Counted from the first letter of the stretch, positions 43,035-56,851 are shown. The stretch is 64,000 bases of DNA from Acidimicrobiia bacterium (GCA_022822905.1 JAJDYE010000006.1:142602-206601); one strand, 5' to 3'. Made by a program: numbers and translations. The notes: generated from the letters alone by a model not told the origin.

Positions 43035-43921
43035 GAGCCTCCGGGCCAGTCGGCGAAGCTGCGGCCGGTGATGATCTCGTAGGCGCTCACGTAGCGGGCC
43101 GCGCTGGCCGTCACCACCTCGTCGGGCAACGGCGGCGGCGGATACTGCTTGTCCCAATCCAACGTGCTCAGGTAATCGCGCACCGGCTGTTTGTCGTATG
43201 ACGGCGGGGTTGCCCCCGGCACCCAGCCGTCCACCGGCCAGAAGCGGGAGGAGTCGGGAGTGAGCACTTCGTCGGCCACCACCAGGGTCCCGTTCACCAT
43301 GCCCATCTCAAACTTGGTGTCGGCGATGATGATGCCCTTCTCGGCGGCCGCCTCCGACGCCCGTCGATAGAGCTCCAGCGAGGCCGCCCGGGCCTTCTCG
43401 GCCAGATCCGAACCCACCAGCTCTACCGCCTGGTCGTAGGAGATGTTCTCGTCGTGGCCCGACTCGGCTTTGGTCGAAGGTGTGAACACCGGTTCGGGCA
43501 GCTTGTCGGACTCCCGGAGCCCTTTGGGAAGATCCTGGCCGTGCATGGTGCCCTGGGCCTTGTACTCCTTCCAGGCCGAGCCGCTGAGATACCCCCGCAC
43601 GATGCACTCGATGGGCAGCATTTCAGCCCGATGGCACAGCATGGTTCGACCGGCCACCCCATTGGCCTGGGCCTCGGGTGGGAAGTCGGCCACGTCGGTG
43701 GAGATGAGGTGGCTGGGCAGCACATCGGCCAGGGTCTCGAACCAATAGGCCGACATGGCGGTCAGCACCCGCCCCTTCTCGGGTACGGGCTCGTCCATCA
43801 CCACGTCGAACGCTGAGATGCGGTCGGACGCGATCATCAACAGCCGGCCGTCGCCGGCGTCGAAGATGTCGCGGACCTTGCCGGAATGAACTGGGGGCAA
43901 GTTGATGTTCTTGGTGCTCAT
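43031..43921 (-). CDS. purC: SAICAR synthetase
   Basis: 296-residue phosphoribosylaminoimidazole-succinocarboxamide synthase: joins CAIR and aspartate using ATP. Motifs: SGKVRDIFDAG, ASDRISAFDVVM, IECIVRGYLSGSAWKEY, IIADTKFEMG. ATGA overlaps link it with purB and purS. Confidence 0.96.
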   Translation of the reverse strand: MSTKNINLPPVHSGKVRDIFDAGDGRLLMIASDRISAFDVVMDEPVPEKGRVLTAMSAYWFETLADVLPSHLISTDVADFPPEAQANGVAGRTMLCHRAEMLPIECIVRGYLSGSAWKEYKAQGTMHGQDLPKGLRESDKLPEPVFTPSTKAESGHDENISYDQAVELVGSDLAEKARAASLELYRRASEAAAEKGIIIADTKFEMGMVNGTLVVADEVLTPDSSRFWPVDGWVPGATPPSYDKQPVRDYLSTLDWDKQYPPPPLPDEVVTASAARYVSAYEIITGRSFADWPGGS

Positions 43922-45318
43922 AGGATGGGCTCCGGTTGGTAGGCGGCAGCGTCAGGATTTTGGGTGCCCAACTCTTGGGCCTTGTCGGCAAAAGCCCGGG
44001 CTTGGCCAGCAGCCGCCCCGGTCAACGCCAAGAGTTGGCTCTTGATCTGTTCGACGTCCACAGAAGTAATCGGCAACCTCTCATCATCGGCAACAGCCGA
44101 GAAGAACCCGCCTCCCTTGGGGACATGCTCAGAGATGATGCGATGGGCTTCTTCCCGGCCCGCACCGGCGGCCACCGAGGCCATCAGTACTCGGGTGGCA
44201 GTGAGCGCCGGCAGGTTGGCGCTCAGCTCGGCCGCGATCGCGTCTTCGAACACTGCGAGCTCATTGAGCACCACCAGTACGGCCTCAAGCTGGCCGTCGA
44301 GAGCCAGGAACGCGCCGGGCAGGGCCACCCGGCGCACCACCGAACAACTCACGTCGCCCTCGTTCCATTGATCGCCCACCAGGGCGCCCACCATGTTGGC
44401 GTAGCCCTGCACCACCGCCGAGAACCCGCAGATGCGCTCGGAGGTGCGGGCGTTGCGCTTGCCGGGCATGGCTGACGAGCCCACTTGCCCAGCCTGAAAG
44501 CCCTCGGTGATCAAGCCATGGCCGGCCATGAGCCGGATGGTCCGGGCCAAGTTGGCCGGGGCCGATGACGCCTGCACCAGCGCAGTCACAACGTCGTAGT
44601 CCAGCGACCTCGGATAGACCTGCCCCACGCTGCCCATCGTGTCGGCAAATCCGAGACTGGCGGCCACCCGGTCTTCGAGTGCTGCGACCTGCTGGGTATT
44701 GCCGCCAAACAAGTCAATCTGGTCCTGTTGGGTGCCGACTGGGCCCTTGAGCCCCCGCAGCCGATAGCGGTCAAGCAGGTCGTCGATCCGACCCAAGGCG
44801 GCCAGCGCCTCCTCGCCGTAGTTGGCGAAACGCTTGCCCAGGGTGGTGGCCTGGGCGGGCACGTTGTGAGAGCGGCCAACCATCACCAACTCGGAATGGG
44901 CGTCGGCCTGTGCCCCGAGAGCGCACACCGCCGCCACCAGCTTGTCTCGCACCAATCGCAATGAATCGCGGATCTGGAGTTGCTCGATGTTCTCAGTGAG
45001 GTCGCGCGACGTCATCCCCTTGTGGATGTGCTCGTGGCCGGCCAGCGCGCAGAACTCTTCGATGCGAGCCTTCACGTCGTGGCGGGTGACTCGCTCCCGC
45101 TCCCGAATGGAGTCCAGGTTCACCTGGTCGATGGCATCTCGATAGGCCTCCACAACCCCGTCGGGCACCTCGATGCCGAGACCCTTCTGGGCCTCCAATA
45201 CCGCCACCCACAGGCGGCGCTCCGCTTTTACCTTGCCCTCCGGCGACCAGATAGCAGCCATCGCCGCGCTGGCATAGCGGTCGGCCAGAACGTCGGGAAT
45301 CAGGTCCTTCTCAGCCAC
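43918..45318 (-). CDS. purB: Adenylosuccinate lyase
   Basis: 466 residues. Acts twice in the pathway, on SAICAR and on adenylosuccinate, releasing fumarate. The family signature GSSAMPGKRN is present along with THKGMTSRD-like HKGMTSRDLTEN. Four-base overlap with purC and eight-base overlap with purE. Confidence 0.95.
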   Translation of the reverse strand: MAEKDLIPDVLADRYASAAMAAIWSPEGKVKAERRLWVAVLEAQKGLGIEVPDGVVEAYRDAIDQVNLDSIRERERVTRHDVKARIEEFCALAGHEHIHKGMTSRDLTENIEQLQIRDSLRLVRDKLVAAVCALGAQADAHSELVMVGRSHNVPAQATTLGKRFANYGEEALAALGRIDDLLDRYRLRGLKGPVGTQQDQIDLFGGNTQQVAALEDRVAASLGFADTMGSVGQVYPRSLDYDVVTALVQASSAPANLARTIRLMAGHGLITEGFQAGQVGSSAMPGKRNARTSERICGFSAVVQGYANMVGALVGDQWNEGDVSCSVVRRVALPGAFLALDGQLEAVLVVLNELAVFEDAIAAELSANLPALTATRVLMASVAAGAGREEAHRIISEHVPKGGGFFSAVADDERLPITSVDVEQIKSQLLALTGAAAGQARAFADKAQELGTQNPDAAAYQPEPIL

Positions 45319-45762
45319 CGGCCATCTCAGCGCGATGGGCGGCCAGCCTTTCGGCCAGCCCCGAGTCGGTCACCGCCAATATCTGAATGGCCAGCAAAGC
45401 CGCGTTCATGGCGCCGTTGATGGCCACGGTGGCCACCGGGATCCCTTTGGGCATCTGCACGGTGGAATACAGGGAGTCCACCCCGTTCAGCGCTCCGCCG
45501 GCCAAAGGCACGCCGATCACCGGCAGAGTGGTCTGGGCCGCAGTGGCGCCGGCCAGGTGAGCGGCCATGCCCGCCCCGCAGATGATGGCCCCAAACCCGG
45601 CATCGCGAGCGCCGGACACAAACTGGCGGACCTTCTCCGGCGTGCGGTGGGCCGACATGACCTCCCAGTGGCACTCCACGCCGAACTGCTCCAGCGTGGT
45701 GCGGGCCGGGGCCATGGTGTCCTCGTCACTCGACGATCCCATGATGACAGCGACTTTCAAGC

Positions 45763-45766
<4 letters not shown>
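45311..45766 (-). CDS. purE: N5-CAIR mutase (class I PurE)
   Basis: 151 residues: [11 protein letters not shown] start, [39 protein letters not shown]. The class I layout implies that it rearranges N5-CAIR made by PurK. No purK is seen in this window, so purK would have to be elsewhere. Confidence 0.95.
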
Positions 45767-49343
<3,577 letters not shown>

Positions 49344-49344
<1 letters not shown>

Positions 49345-50630
49345 TACGCGTCCTGGGCCAGGCGCATCCCGGAGAAGTGCCAGCGGGTGTGGGGATGAAA
49401 GAAGTTGCGGTAGGTAGCCCGGATATGGCTGGGAGGGGTCACGCAGGCGCCACCCCGAAGCACGAATTGGTTGACCATGAATTTGCCGTTGTACTCCCCC
49501 ACTGCGCCTGGCGCGGGCCGGAACCCGGGATAGGGGCCATAGGAGCTCGACGTCCACTCCCACACGTCTCCGTAGAGCTGGTGCAGGCCATCGTCGCCCG
49601 GGGCGGGGGCGGGATGCCATCGGCCTTGGTCGCCGAGGTTGCCTCCCGGTTTCTGAGCGGCGGCAGCATGCTCCCACTCGGCCTCAGTGGGGAGTCGGGC
49701 CCCCGCCCAGCGGGCGAAGGCATCGGCCTCGTAGTACGACAAGTGGCACACCGGCTCGTCGGGCAAAATCGGTTGGAGGCCGTGGAGGGTGAACACCCGC
49801 CAACCGTCCTCGGGGTGGAAGTCCCAGTACGAAGGCGCCTCCCAGCCGTGCTCCTGTTGCTGGTACCAGCCGTCCGACAACCACAGAGTGGGAGTGTCGT
49901 AGCCGCCGTCGGCCATGAACTCCAACCACTGGCCGCAGGTCACCAGTCGGTTGGCCAGCCGATACGAAGGGAGGATGGTCCGGTGGCGAGGGCTCTCGTT
50001 GTCGAAGGCGAAGCCGTTGCCGTCGTGACCCACCCACACTTCGCCGCCGCCGAAGCTGGTCCAGCCGCCAGATGGTTGCCCAGATGGCTGTCCGTTGCTC
50101 GACATCCCGGAGGGTGGCGAGGGTAGGTCGTGATAGGCAGGCCACAGCGCCCGATTGGTCGACAGCACATGTTTGATGTCCATGAGCAACAGCTCTTGGT
50201 GCTGCTGCTCATGGTGAAGGCCCAACAGCACCAGATCGGCGGTGGCATCGTCCAGCGGGCGAGCCAGCAGCTCGGCCATGGCCCCATCGACATAGGCCCG
50301 GTAGGCGGCCACCTCATCGCACGATGGTCGGGAGAGGTTGCCCCGCTCGGGCCGAGGGTGGCGATCCCCGACCGCCTCATAATACGAGTTGAACAGGAAG
50401 CCGAACGCCGGGTGGAACTCGCGATAGCCGTCGAGACGGGTCTTGAGCAGGAAGGTCTCGAAGAACCAGGTCACATGGGCTCGATGCCACTTGGTGGGGC
50501 TCACGTCGGGCATCGACTGGATGCACTGGTCCTCATTGCTCAACGGAGCGGCGAGCGCGTCGGTGTAAGACCGGACGGTTTGGTAGCCCACCAAGAGGTC
50601 GGAGAGGTCGGAGGCGAGGGTTACGGTCAC
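49344..50630 (-). CDS. egtB: Hercynine oxygenase EgtB (sulfoxide synthase)
   Basis: 428 residues: N-terminal DinB-like domain with the iron-binding HHEQQHQE (H-x3-H-x-E type) and an FGE-sulfatase-like C-terminal domain (LPTEAEWEHAA, RGGACVTPPSHIRATYRNFF). It joins hercynine to a thiol with O2. Mycobacterial EgtB uses gamma-glutamylcysteine and is accompanied by egtA and egtC; neither is present here, so this enzyme might use cysteine, or egtA/C lie elsewhere. GTG start. It begins 41 bases after hspR ends. Confidence 0.93.
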
Positions 50631-50671
50631 AGGATTGGCAGGGCTTGAACTCTAACCGCCGAAGGCAGCAC

Positions 50672-51004
50672 TCAGCCTCTTCGATACAGAACGATGTCGG
50701 CCCGCTTTGACTCTAGCTCTCGGGTGAGGCGCGCCACCTGGGCCATGAGCCGAGCCACCTCGGCCTCGAGGGCGAGCACCCGCTCCACTCCGTCGAGGTT
50801 CATGCCCTCGCTGGTCAGCTCGTGTACCCGGCGGAGCTTCTCAATGTCGGCGTCGCTGTAGCGCCGGCTCCCCCCGCCAGTTCTGGCCGGTTGCACCAGG
50901 CCCCGGCGGTCGTAGATCCGCAGGGTCTGGGGGTGGATACCGGCCAATTCAGCAGCCACCGATATGACATACACCGCCCGATCACGGCCTCGGGGATCGA
51001 TCAT
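50672..51004 (-). CDS. hspR: MerR-family heat-shock repressor HspR
   Basis: 110 residues: MerR-type HTH (YVISVAAELAGIHPQTLRIYDRRGLV, split at the turn) and a C-terminal coiled-coil dimerisation helix. HspR binds HAIR elements and represses the dnaK operon, with DnaK as co-repressor in known systems. Overlaps dnaJ by four bases (ATGA), so it represses its own operon. A HAIR-like site is found upstream of dnaK. Confidence 0.93.
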   Translation of the reverse strand: MIDPRGRDRAVYVISVAAELAGIHPQTLRIYDRRGLVQPARTGGGSRRYSDADIEKLRRVHELTSEGMNLDGVERVLALEAEVARLMAQVARLTRELESKRADIVLYRRG

Positions 51005-51900
51005 GGTGACGCCTCCATCTTCTCGGCGAATGCTTCCAAAGCCTGGCGCTGCTCATCGCTCAGCTCGGTGGGAACCTCCAGGTCCACTGTCACCAGCAGA
51101 TCGCCGGTTCCCTTGGCGGTTTCCACGCCTCGTCCTCGAACCCGCAAGACCCTTCCGGGCTGGCTGCCGGGAGGCAGGCGCAGTGTCACCGGGTCGCCCT
51201 CAAAGGTGGGCACCGCGATCTCCGCGCCCAGTGCGGCCTGGGCGAACGTCACCGGCACAGAAACCGTGAGGTTCTTGCCCTGGCGGCCGAACACCGGGTG
51301 AGATTTGACCTTGACCGTTACATAGAGATCGCCGGGCGGACCGCCGTTGATCCCGGGCTCCCCCTTGCCCGCCAATTTGATCTTCGCGCCGTTGCCCACC
51401 CCGGCGGGAATGCGCACGGATATGGAGCGCCCGGCCCGGGCGGTGTCGCCGCTCAGGGTCAAGTCGGTGGTGGCGCCTCGCACCGCCTCGGCGAACTCCA
51501 GGGTCAGGTGGGCGTTGAGATCGTGGCCTCGTACCGGGCGGGTCTGGCCGCTGAACGGGGGGCCGCCGCGGTCGAAACGGCCACCGCCCATGAACGCCGA
51601 GAAGATGTCGGCCAGGTCGCCCTCCATGGTGAAGCCGCCCGGTCCGGCCTGAAAGTTCATAGGCCCCATGTGGCGCACTTGGTCGTATTGGGCCCGGCGC
51701 TCACCGTCGCCCAGCACGTCGTAGGCGGCCGACACCTCTTTGAACCGCTCCTCGGCCTTGGCGTCATCGGGGTTGGCGTCGGGGTGCAGCTTGCGGGCCA
51801 GCTTGCGATAGGCCTTGGTGATCTCCTTGTCAGACGCCGAAGGGGAGACGTCCAAGGCCTTGTAATAGTCGGTCTCCAGCCATTCCCGTTTCACGTCCAT
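51001..51900 (-). CDS. dnaJ: DnaJ-like co-chaperone without zinc-finger domain (CbpA type)
   Basis: 299 residues. J domain with His39-Pro40-Asp41 (HPD), then a Gly/Phe-rich segment (GGGRFDRGGPPF), then the substrate-binding C-terminal domains. The four CxxCxGxG zinc motifs of type I DnaJ are missing. It stimulates DnaK ATPase. Placed between grpE and hspR. Confidence 0.93.
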   Translation of the reverse strand: MDVKREWLETDYYKALDVSPSASDKEITKAYRKLARKLHPDANPDDAKAEERFKEVSAAYDVLGDGERRAQYDQVRHMGPMNFQAGPGGFTMEGDLADIFSAFMGGGRFDRGGPPFSGQTRPVRGHDLNAHLTLEFAEAVRGATTDLTLSGDTARAGRSISVRIPAGVGNGAKIKLAGKGEPGINGGPPGDLYVTVKVKSHPVFGRQGKNLTVSVPVTFAQAALGAEIAVPTFEGDPVTLRLPPGSQPGRVLRVRGRGVETAKGTGDLLVTVDLEVPTELSDEQRQALEAFAEKMEASP

Positions 51901-51918
51901 GCCTCGATCGCCTCCGTC

Positions 51919-52509
51919 CTACCCCCGGACCTTCACCATGGCGGGCCGCAACACACGGCTGTTCCACTCGTAGCCAGCCCGCAGCACTTCGGCGATCACC
52001 GCCTCTCCCTCACCCGGCTCATGGACGACGGCCTCATGGCATGTGGGGTCGAACGGCGCGCCCGGATCGTCCAGCTTGGCCAAGCCCTCCTTCTCCAGCG
52101 CCGCGAACAGCGCGTCTCGAATGGGGACGACGTCTTCAGCGCCTTGGGCCACGGCAGCATCACAGGCGTCCAGCACCGGCAGCACCTTCTCCACGATGTC
52201 GGCCGCGGCCATGGCCACCGTCTCCTGCTGGCGCTCGGCCGCCTTGCGGCGGTAGTTGGCAAATTCAGCGGTCACCCGCTGAAGGTCGTTGAGATAGCCA
52301 TCCCGCTGGGCCAAAAGCTCCCCTACCGAGGTCTCCGGCTCTTCGACGTCGCCCACTTCCTGAAGCCGCTCGTCGGCGGACTGCTCGTTAACGGTCTGCT
52401 CATCAGCAACTTCGTCGCCATCCAGATCGTCGTTGGCCAGATCGTCGCTATCCAGATCGTCGTTGGCCAGCTCGTCATTGGCCAGATCAGCCGCAGCCTC
52501 CTCGCTCAC
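51919..52509 (-). CDS. grpE: Nucleotide exchange factor GrpE
   Basis: 196 residues. An acidic low-complexity N-terminus of about 55 residues ([10 protein letters not shown] repeats) precedes the coiled coil and the beta-wing domain ([22 protein letters not shown]). It promotes ADP release from DnaK. GTG start overlapping the dnaK stop (GTGA). The N-terminus is coded by exact 20-bp repeats (separate entry). Confidence 0.94.
   Translation of the reverse strand: MSEEAAADLANDELANDDLDSDDLANDDLDGDEVADEQTVNEQSADERLQEVGDVEEPETSVGELLAQRDGYLNDLQRVTAEFANYRRKAAERQQETVAMAAADIVEKVLPVLDACDAAVAQGAEDVVPIRDALFAALEKEGLAKLDDPGAPFDPTCHEAVVHEPGEGEAVIAEVLRAGYEWNSRVLRPAMVKVRG
52421..52470. repeat. Exact 20-bp direct repeat in grpE
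   Basis: TCCAGATCGTCGTTGGCCAG occurs at 52421-52440 and again at 52451-52470, and codes for the acidic LANDDLD units. It is a slippage-prone tract in the unordered N-terminus of GrpE. Confidence 0.85.
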
Positions 52510-54371
52510 TGGGAGCTTCCGCCTTCTTCGTCTTCGATGATCTCGGCGTCGACGATGCTCTCATCGTCTGAGGCGCCGCCGGCATCAAAGTCGCCCGGGG
52601 CATCGAAATCACCGGGGGCATCGCCGGCAGCGGCGGCCGCCTGCTCGTACATGGCCGCCCCGATCTGCTGGCTGATGGCCGACAGCTCCTCGGTGGCCGA
52701 GCGGATGCGGTCGAGGTCCTTCTCGTCGATGGCCGACTTCAACTCGCCCAGCTTGGCCTCAACCTCGCTGCGCTGGTCGGCGTCCACCGACTCACCGGCC
52801 TCGGCCAGCAACTTCTCCACCTGGTAGACCAGGCTGTCGGCGTTGTTGACGGCCTCAGCCTCCTCCCGACGACGCGCATCCTCGGCGGCATGGGCCTCGG
52901 CATCGGCGATCATCTGATCGATGGCGCTCTTGTCAAGCGAGGTCTGGCCGGTGATGGTGATGGACTGCTCTTTGCCGGTGGCCCGGTCTTTGGCCGACAC
53001 ATGGACGATGCCGTTGGCATCGATGTCGAAGGTGACCTCGATCTGAGGAACCCCTCGGGGGGCCGGGGGCAGGTCCACCAGCTGGAACTTGCCCAGCGTC
53101 TTGTTGTACGCGGCCATCTCCCGCTCGCCCTGAAGCACATGGATCTCCACCGTGGGCTGGTTGTCGTCCGCGGTGGTGAAAACCTCGGTGCGGCGGGTGG
53201 GGATGGTGGTGTTGCGCTCGATGAGGCGAGTCATCACGCCGCCTTTGGTCTCGATGCCCAGCGACAGCGGGGTCACATCCAGCAGCAGCACGTCTTTGAC
53301 CTCGCCTTTGAGCACGCCGGCCTGCACCGCCGCGCCCACGGCCACCACCTCGTCGGGGTTGACTCCCTGGTGGGGCTGGGTTCCGGTCATCCCGGTAACC
53401 AGGTCCACCACCGCGGGCATCCGGGTTGAGCCGCCCACCAGGATCACGTGGTCCATGTCGCCCGCCGACAGGCCGGCGTCAGATAGGGCTTGCTCGAAGG
53501 GCTTGCGGCACCGATCCAGCAGGTCGCTGGTGAGATCCTGGAACTTGGCCCGGCTCAGCTCGTAGTCCATGTGGAGTGGCCCCGCGTCGGTGGCGGTGAT
53601 GAAGGGCAGGTTCACATTGGTGCTCTGGGTTTGCGACAACTCGATCTTGGCCCGCTCCGCGCCCTCCTTGAGCCGCTGCATAGCCATGTTGTCCTTGCTC
53701 AGGTCCACCCCGTGGTCGTTGCGGAACGAGTCCACCAGCCAGCCGATCACCCGATCGTCCCAGTCGTCGCCGCCCAAGGCGGTGTCGCCGCTGGTGGACT
53801 TGACCTCGAACACCCCGTCGCCAATCTCCAGGATGGAGACGTCGAAGGTGCCCCCGCCCAGGTCGAAAACCAGAATGGTCTGATCGGTGTCGCCCTTGTC
53901 GAGGCCGTAGGCCAGTGCGGCCGCAGTGGGTTCGTTGATGATCCTCAGCACCTCGAGGCCGGCGATGGTGCCGGCCTCTTTGGTGGCGGTGCGCTGGGCG
54001 TCGTCGAAGTAGGCCGGGACGGTGATAACCGCCTCGGTGACCTCGGCGCCCAGATAGGTCTCGGCGTCCCGCTTGAGCTTTTGCAGAACCCGGGCCGAGA
54101 TCTCCTGGCTGCTGTAAGCCTTGCCGTCGATGCTCTCCGACCAGCCGGTGCCCACATGGCGCTTGACCGAGCGGATGGTGCGGTCGGGGTTGGTGATGGC
54201 TTGACGCTTGGCCACCTCCCCCACCAGCACCTCTCCCTCCTTGGAGAAGGCCACCACCGACGGGGTGGTGCGAGAGCCCTCAGTATTGGCGATGACCGTG
54301 GGCTCACCGCCCTCGAGCACTGCAACCACGCTGTTGGTGGTGCCCAAATCGATGCCGACAACTCTGGCCAT
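52506..54371 (-). CDS. dnaK: Hsp70 chaperone DnaK
   Basis: 621 residues: [21 protein letters not shown], a beta-sandwich and a C-terminal Glu/Asp-rich tail (EEGGSSQ). Binds unfolded proteins in an ATP-driven cycle with DnaJ and GrpE, and can act as co-repressor with HspR. First gene of the operon, with a promoter and HAIR-like site upstream. Confidence 0.97.
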   Translation of the reverse strand: MARVVGIDLGTTNSVVAVLEGGEPTVIANTEGSRTTPSVVAFSKEGEVLVGEVAKRQAITNPDRTIRSVKRHVGTGWSESIDGKAYSSQEISARVLQKLKRDAETYLGAEVTEAVITVPAYFDDAQRTATKEAGTIAGLEVLRIINEPTAAALAYGLDKGDTDQTILVFDLGGGTFDVSILEIGDGVFEVKSTSGDTALGGDDWDDRVIGWLVDSFRNDHGVDLSKDNMAMQRLKEGAERAKIELSQTQSTNVNLPFITATDAGPLHMDYELSRAKFQDLTSDLLDRCRKPFEQALSDAGLSAGDMDHVILVGGSTRMPAVVDLVTGMTGTQPHQGVNPDEVVAVGAAVQAGVLKGEVKDVLLLDVTPLSLGIETKGGVMTRLIERNTTIPTRRTEVFTTADDNQPTVEIHVLQGEREMAAYNKTLGKFQLVDLPPAPRGVPQIEVTFDIDANGIVHVSAKDRATGKEQSITITGQTSLDKSAIDQMIADAEAHAAEDARRREEAEAVNNADSLVYQVEKLLAEAGESVDADQRSEVEAKLGELKSAIDEKDLDRIRSATEELSAISQQIGAAMYEQAAAAAGDAPGDFDAPGDFDAGGASDDESIVDAEIIEDEEGGSSQ

Positions 54372-54422
54372 TTTGTTCGACTCCTTTTTTGTTGGTTTTC
54401 AGGTTGAAGTTTGGTTTTGAGG

Positions 54423-54452
54423 ATTATCTTCGACCCTCAGGATACCCCTCAA
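54423..54452 (-). promoter_or_regulatory. Predicted dnaK promoter
   Basis: On the minus strand: TTGAGG (54447-54452), an 18-base spacer, GATAAT (54423-54428), about 50 bases before the dnaK ATG. It resembles a vegetative sigma promoter. The HAIR-like site lies just upstream of it. Confidence 0.55.
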
Positions 54453-54469
54453 ATTGTCATATCCCAAAA

Positions 54470-54490
54470 CTTGAGTGCAGATCACTAAGG
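54470..54490 (-). promoter_or_regulatory. HAIR-like element (HspR operator)
   Basis: Read on the minus strand, CCTTAGT, seven bases, ACTCAAG. The HAIR consensus is CTTGAGT-N7-ACTCAAG: one half is perfect and the other matches 5 of 7, with exact spacing. It lies 18 bases upstream of the predicted -35 of dnaK. The hspR gene in the same operon supports it. Confidence 0.75.
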
Positions 54491-54514
54491 GTTAGAGCCG
54501 CTACGCTGCCCAGG

Positions 54515-55273
54515 GTGAGTCCAGCAACGCTGATCCTGCTTCGCCACGGGCAAAGCCAGTGGAACGCCTCCAACCAGTTCACCGGCTGGTTCGACTGCGA
54601 CCTCACGGAACAAGGAGAGGCCGAGGCTCGAGCTGGCGGGCAGGCGCTGGCTGAGGCCGAACTGCTGCCCGATGTCGTACACACCTCAGTGCAGACTCGG
54701 GCCATCCGCACTGCGGAACTGGCCCTGGCCGAGATGGGTCGGACATCAGCGCCGATGAAGCAGCATTGGCGGCTGAACGAACGCCACTACGGCGACCTCA
54801 CCGGGTTGGACAAGTCCGAGACCCGACAGCGCTATGGCGATGAGCAGCTCAACGCCTGGCGCCGGGGCTACCGCACCCCACCACCCCCTATTGCCGACGA
54901 CAACCCGTGGAATCCCAACGGCGACCCCCGCTACGCCCACATTCCCCCGGAGCTGCTGCCCAAGAGCGAGTGCCTGGCCGATGTGGTGGAACGGCTGATG
55001 CCCTATTGGTATGACGAGGTGGTCCCTGATCTGCGAGCCGGGCAGTTGGTGTTGATCTCGGCCCACGGCAACAGCCTGCGGGCCCTGGCCAAGCACCTCG
55101 ACCAAATCAGCGAGGATGGCATCGTCGGGCTCAACATCCCGACCGGGATGCCGCTGGTCTACGAACTCGGGCCCGACATGATGCCCATCAAGGCCAAAAC
55201 GACGCTCGCCCGCTCGCTCGACCCCGCCGCGGCGGCCGAAGCCGCCGCAGCAGTGGCCAAACAAGCGGGCTGA
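54515..55273 (+). CDS. gpmA: 2,3-bisphosphoglycerate-dependent phosphoglycerate mutase
   Basis: 252 residues. Catalytic His in LLRHGQSQWN (usually RHGES) and the second His in SAHGNSLRALAKHLD. It interconverts 3- and 2-phosphoglycerate in glycolysis. GTG at 54515; the frame extends upstream but without a ribosome site. It diverges from dnaK and converges with amt. Confidence 0.92.
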   Translation: MSPATLILLRHGQSQWNASNQFTGWFDCDLTEQGEAEARAGGQALAEAELLPDVVHTSVQTRAIRTAELALAEMGRTSAPMKQHWRLNERHYGDLTGLDKSETRQRYGDEQLNAWRRGYRTPPPPIADDNPWNPNGDPRYAHIPPELLPKSECLADVVERLMPYWYDEVVPDLRAGQLVLISAHGNSLRALAKHLDQISEDGIVGLNIPTGMPLVYELGPDMMPIKAKTTLARSLDPAAAAEAAAAVAKQAG

Positions 55274-55361
55274 GCGCCTGTCAGGCTGTAGGAGTGTCAG
55301 CCCACAGAGGTGGAGGTGTCCGGGATAGCTCCCGACGCCAGTCGCCCGGCTAGTCGAAGCA

Positions 55362-56729
55362 TCACCCGAGCGATCCGGCAGTGGCATCAGGGCCGTAGCC
55401 AGGCACTCCGTGCTCGTGGAGGTCGAGTCCACCAATCTCTTCCTCACGAGACACCCGTAGACCCATCGTCTTCTTCATGACGGCGAACAAGATGCCGGTG
55501 GTGATGGTCACCCAGGCGAACACCAGCACCACGCCGATGAGCTGCACCACCAACTGGTCGATGCCTCCGCCGTAGAAAAGTCCGGCGCTGTCTTGGCCCA
55601 CAAACGCATCGTCATAGCGGGAGAACAGGCCCACGGCCAGCGTCCCCCACACGCCGCACACACCGTGAACCGAGATGGCGCCCACCGGGTCGTCGATGCG
55701 GACCCGGTCGAAGAACAGCACCGAGTACACCACGATGACTCCGGCGATAGCGCCGGTCACCACTGCGCCCATTGGGTTCATGGTTCCGGTGCCGGCGGTG
55801 ATACCCACCAGACCAGCCAGCACGCCGTTGCCGGTCATGGCCACATCCAGCGAGCCGGCCTTGCGCCAGATGACCGCCCCGGCGGCCAGGCCACCGGCAG
55901 CCGCGGCCAACAGCGTGGTTACCGCAGCACGCATCACGAAGTCGTCCGCAGCCAGCTCCGAGCCGGGATTGAACCCGAACCAGCCGAACCACAGGATGAA
56001 CACGCCCAGCACTACAAAGGCGATGTTGTGGCCGGGCATAGCCCGAGGGTTGCCGTTCTCGTCGTACTTGCCGATGCGGGGCCCGAGGAAGATGGCGCCC
56101 ATCAGAGCGGCCCAGCCGCCGGTGCTGTGTACGATGGTGGAACCGGCGAAGTCGCCGAACCGGGCGTCGCCGATCTTCAGATCCGACAGCAGGCCGTCGC
56201 CGTGCCAGAAGGAGTGGACCACCACCGGATAGATCAGCGCGGTCATGAAGAAGCTGAACACCAAGTACGCGGAGAACTTGGTCCGCTCGGCCATGGCCCC
56301 CGAGGCGATCGTCACCGCGGTGGCCGCGAACACCACCTGGAAGAAGAAGAACGTGGGGGTGCTGAGCCCGTCGCCAAAGGTGGTGAACGTGCCGCTCAGG
56401 AAGAACCCGTCGGTGCCGATCAGCGATCCGCCGTCGGTGCCAAAGGCAATGCCGTAGCCGAACGCGAAGAAGGCCAGCGCGCCAATGCACATGTCGGCCA
56501 GGTTCTTGGCCATGATGTTGCCCACGTTCTTGGCTCGGGTCATGCCCGCCTCGACCATGCCGAAGCCGGCCTGCATCAAGAACACCAAAATGCCGGCGAT
56601 GAACACCCACAGGTTGTCCATCACCACTTGCACTGCTTCGGCGCCGCCGTCTTGGGCCATTGCCGGAACAGCCCCGATGAGCACTGTTCCGGCGGCAATC
56701 AGCGCTCCAATTCCGAATTTCCTTTTCAT
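55362..56729 (-). CDS. amt: Ammonium channel Amt
   Basis: 455 residues. Signal-like first helix (MKRKFGIG to PAMAQ), then about 11 transmembrane helices. The pore histidines appear in STIVHSTGGWAAL and AISVHGVCGVWG. Start is the ATG at 56729 with AAGGAGG upstream; an in-frame ATG 39 bases earlier is rejected. It imports ammonium or ammonia. No glnK gene follows in the window. Confidence 0.95.
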   Translation of the reverse strand: MKRKFGIGALIAAGTVLIGAVPAMAQDGGAEAVQVVMDNLWVFIAGILVFLMQAGFGMVEAGMTRAKNVGNIMAKNLADMCIGALAFFAFGYGIAFGTDGGSLIGTDGFFLSGTFTTFGDGLSTPTFFFFQVVFAATAVTIASGAMAERTKFSAYLVFSFFMTALIYPVVVHSFWHGDGLLSDLKIGDARFGDFAGSTIVHSTGGWAALMGAIFLGPRIGKYDENGNPRAMPGHNIAFVVLGVFILWFGWFGFNPGSELAADDFVMRAAVTTLLAAAAGGLAAGAVIWRKAGSLDVAMTGNGVLAGLVGITAGTGTMNPMGAVVTGAIAGVIVVYSVLFFDRVRIDDPVGAISVHGVCGVWGTLAVGLFSRYDDAFVGQDSAGLFYGGGIDQLVVQLIGVVLVFAWVTITTGILFAVMKKTMGLRVSREEEIGGLDLHEHGVPGYGPDATAGSLG

Positions 56730-56851
56730 ATGACCGGCCCTCCTTCGCCGTTTCTGCGCCCGCGCCACTGCGGCGCCGTCGCAGTCGGGAACAAGGTAGG
56801 AAGGCCAGGTTTCACAATTGTTTCTGCGCTGTGAATTTCAAGCAGACGGTG

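Noticed and set aside
55280..55300. Hairpin GCCTGTCAGGC after gpmA as a terminator
   Set aside because: Stem of five bases and loop of one base are too short, and no T-tract follows.
55593..56834. Long plus-strand open frame opposite amt
   Set aside because: Antisense to a well-supported ammonium channel; translation His/Glu/Gly-rich and without domains.
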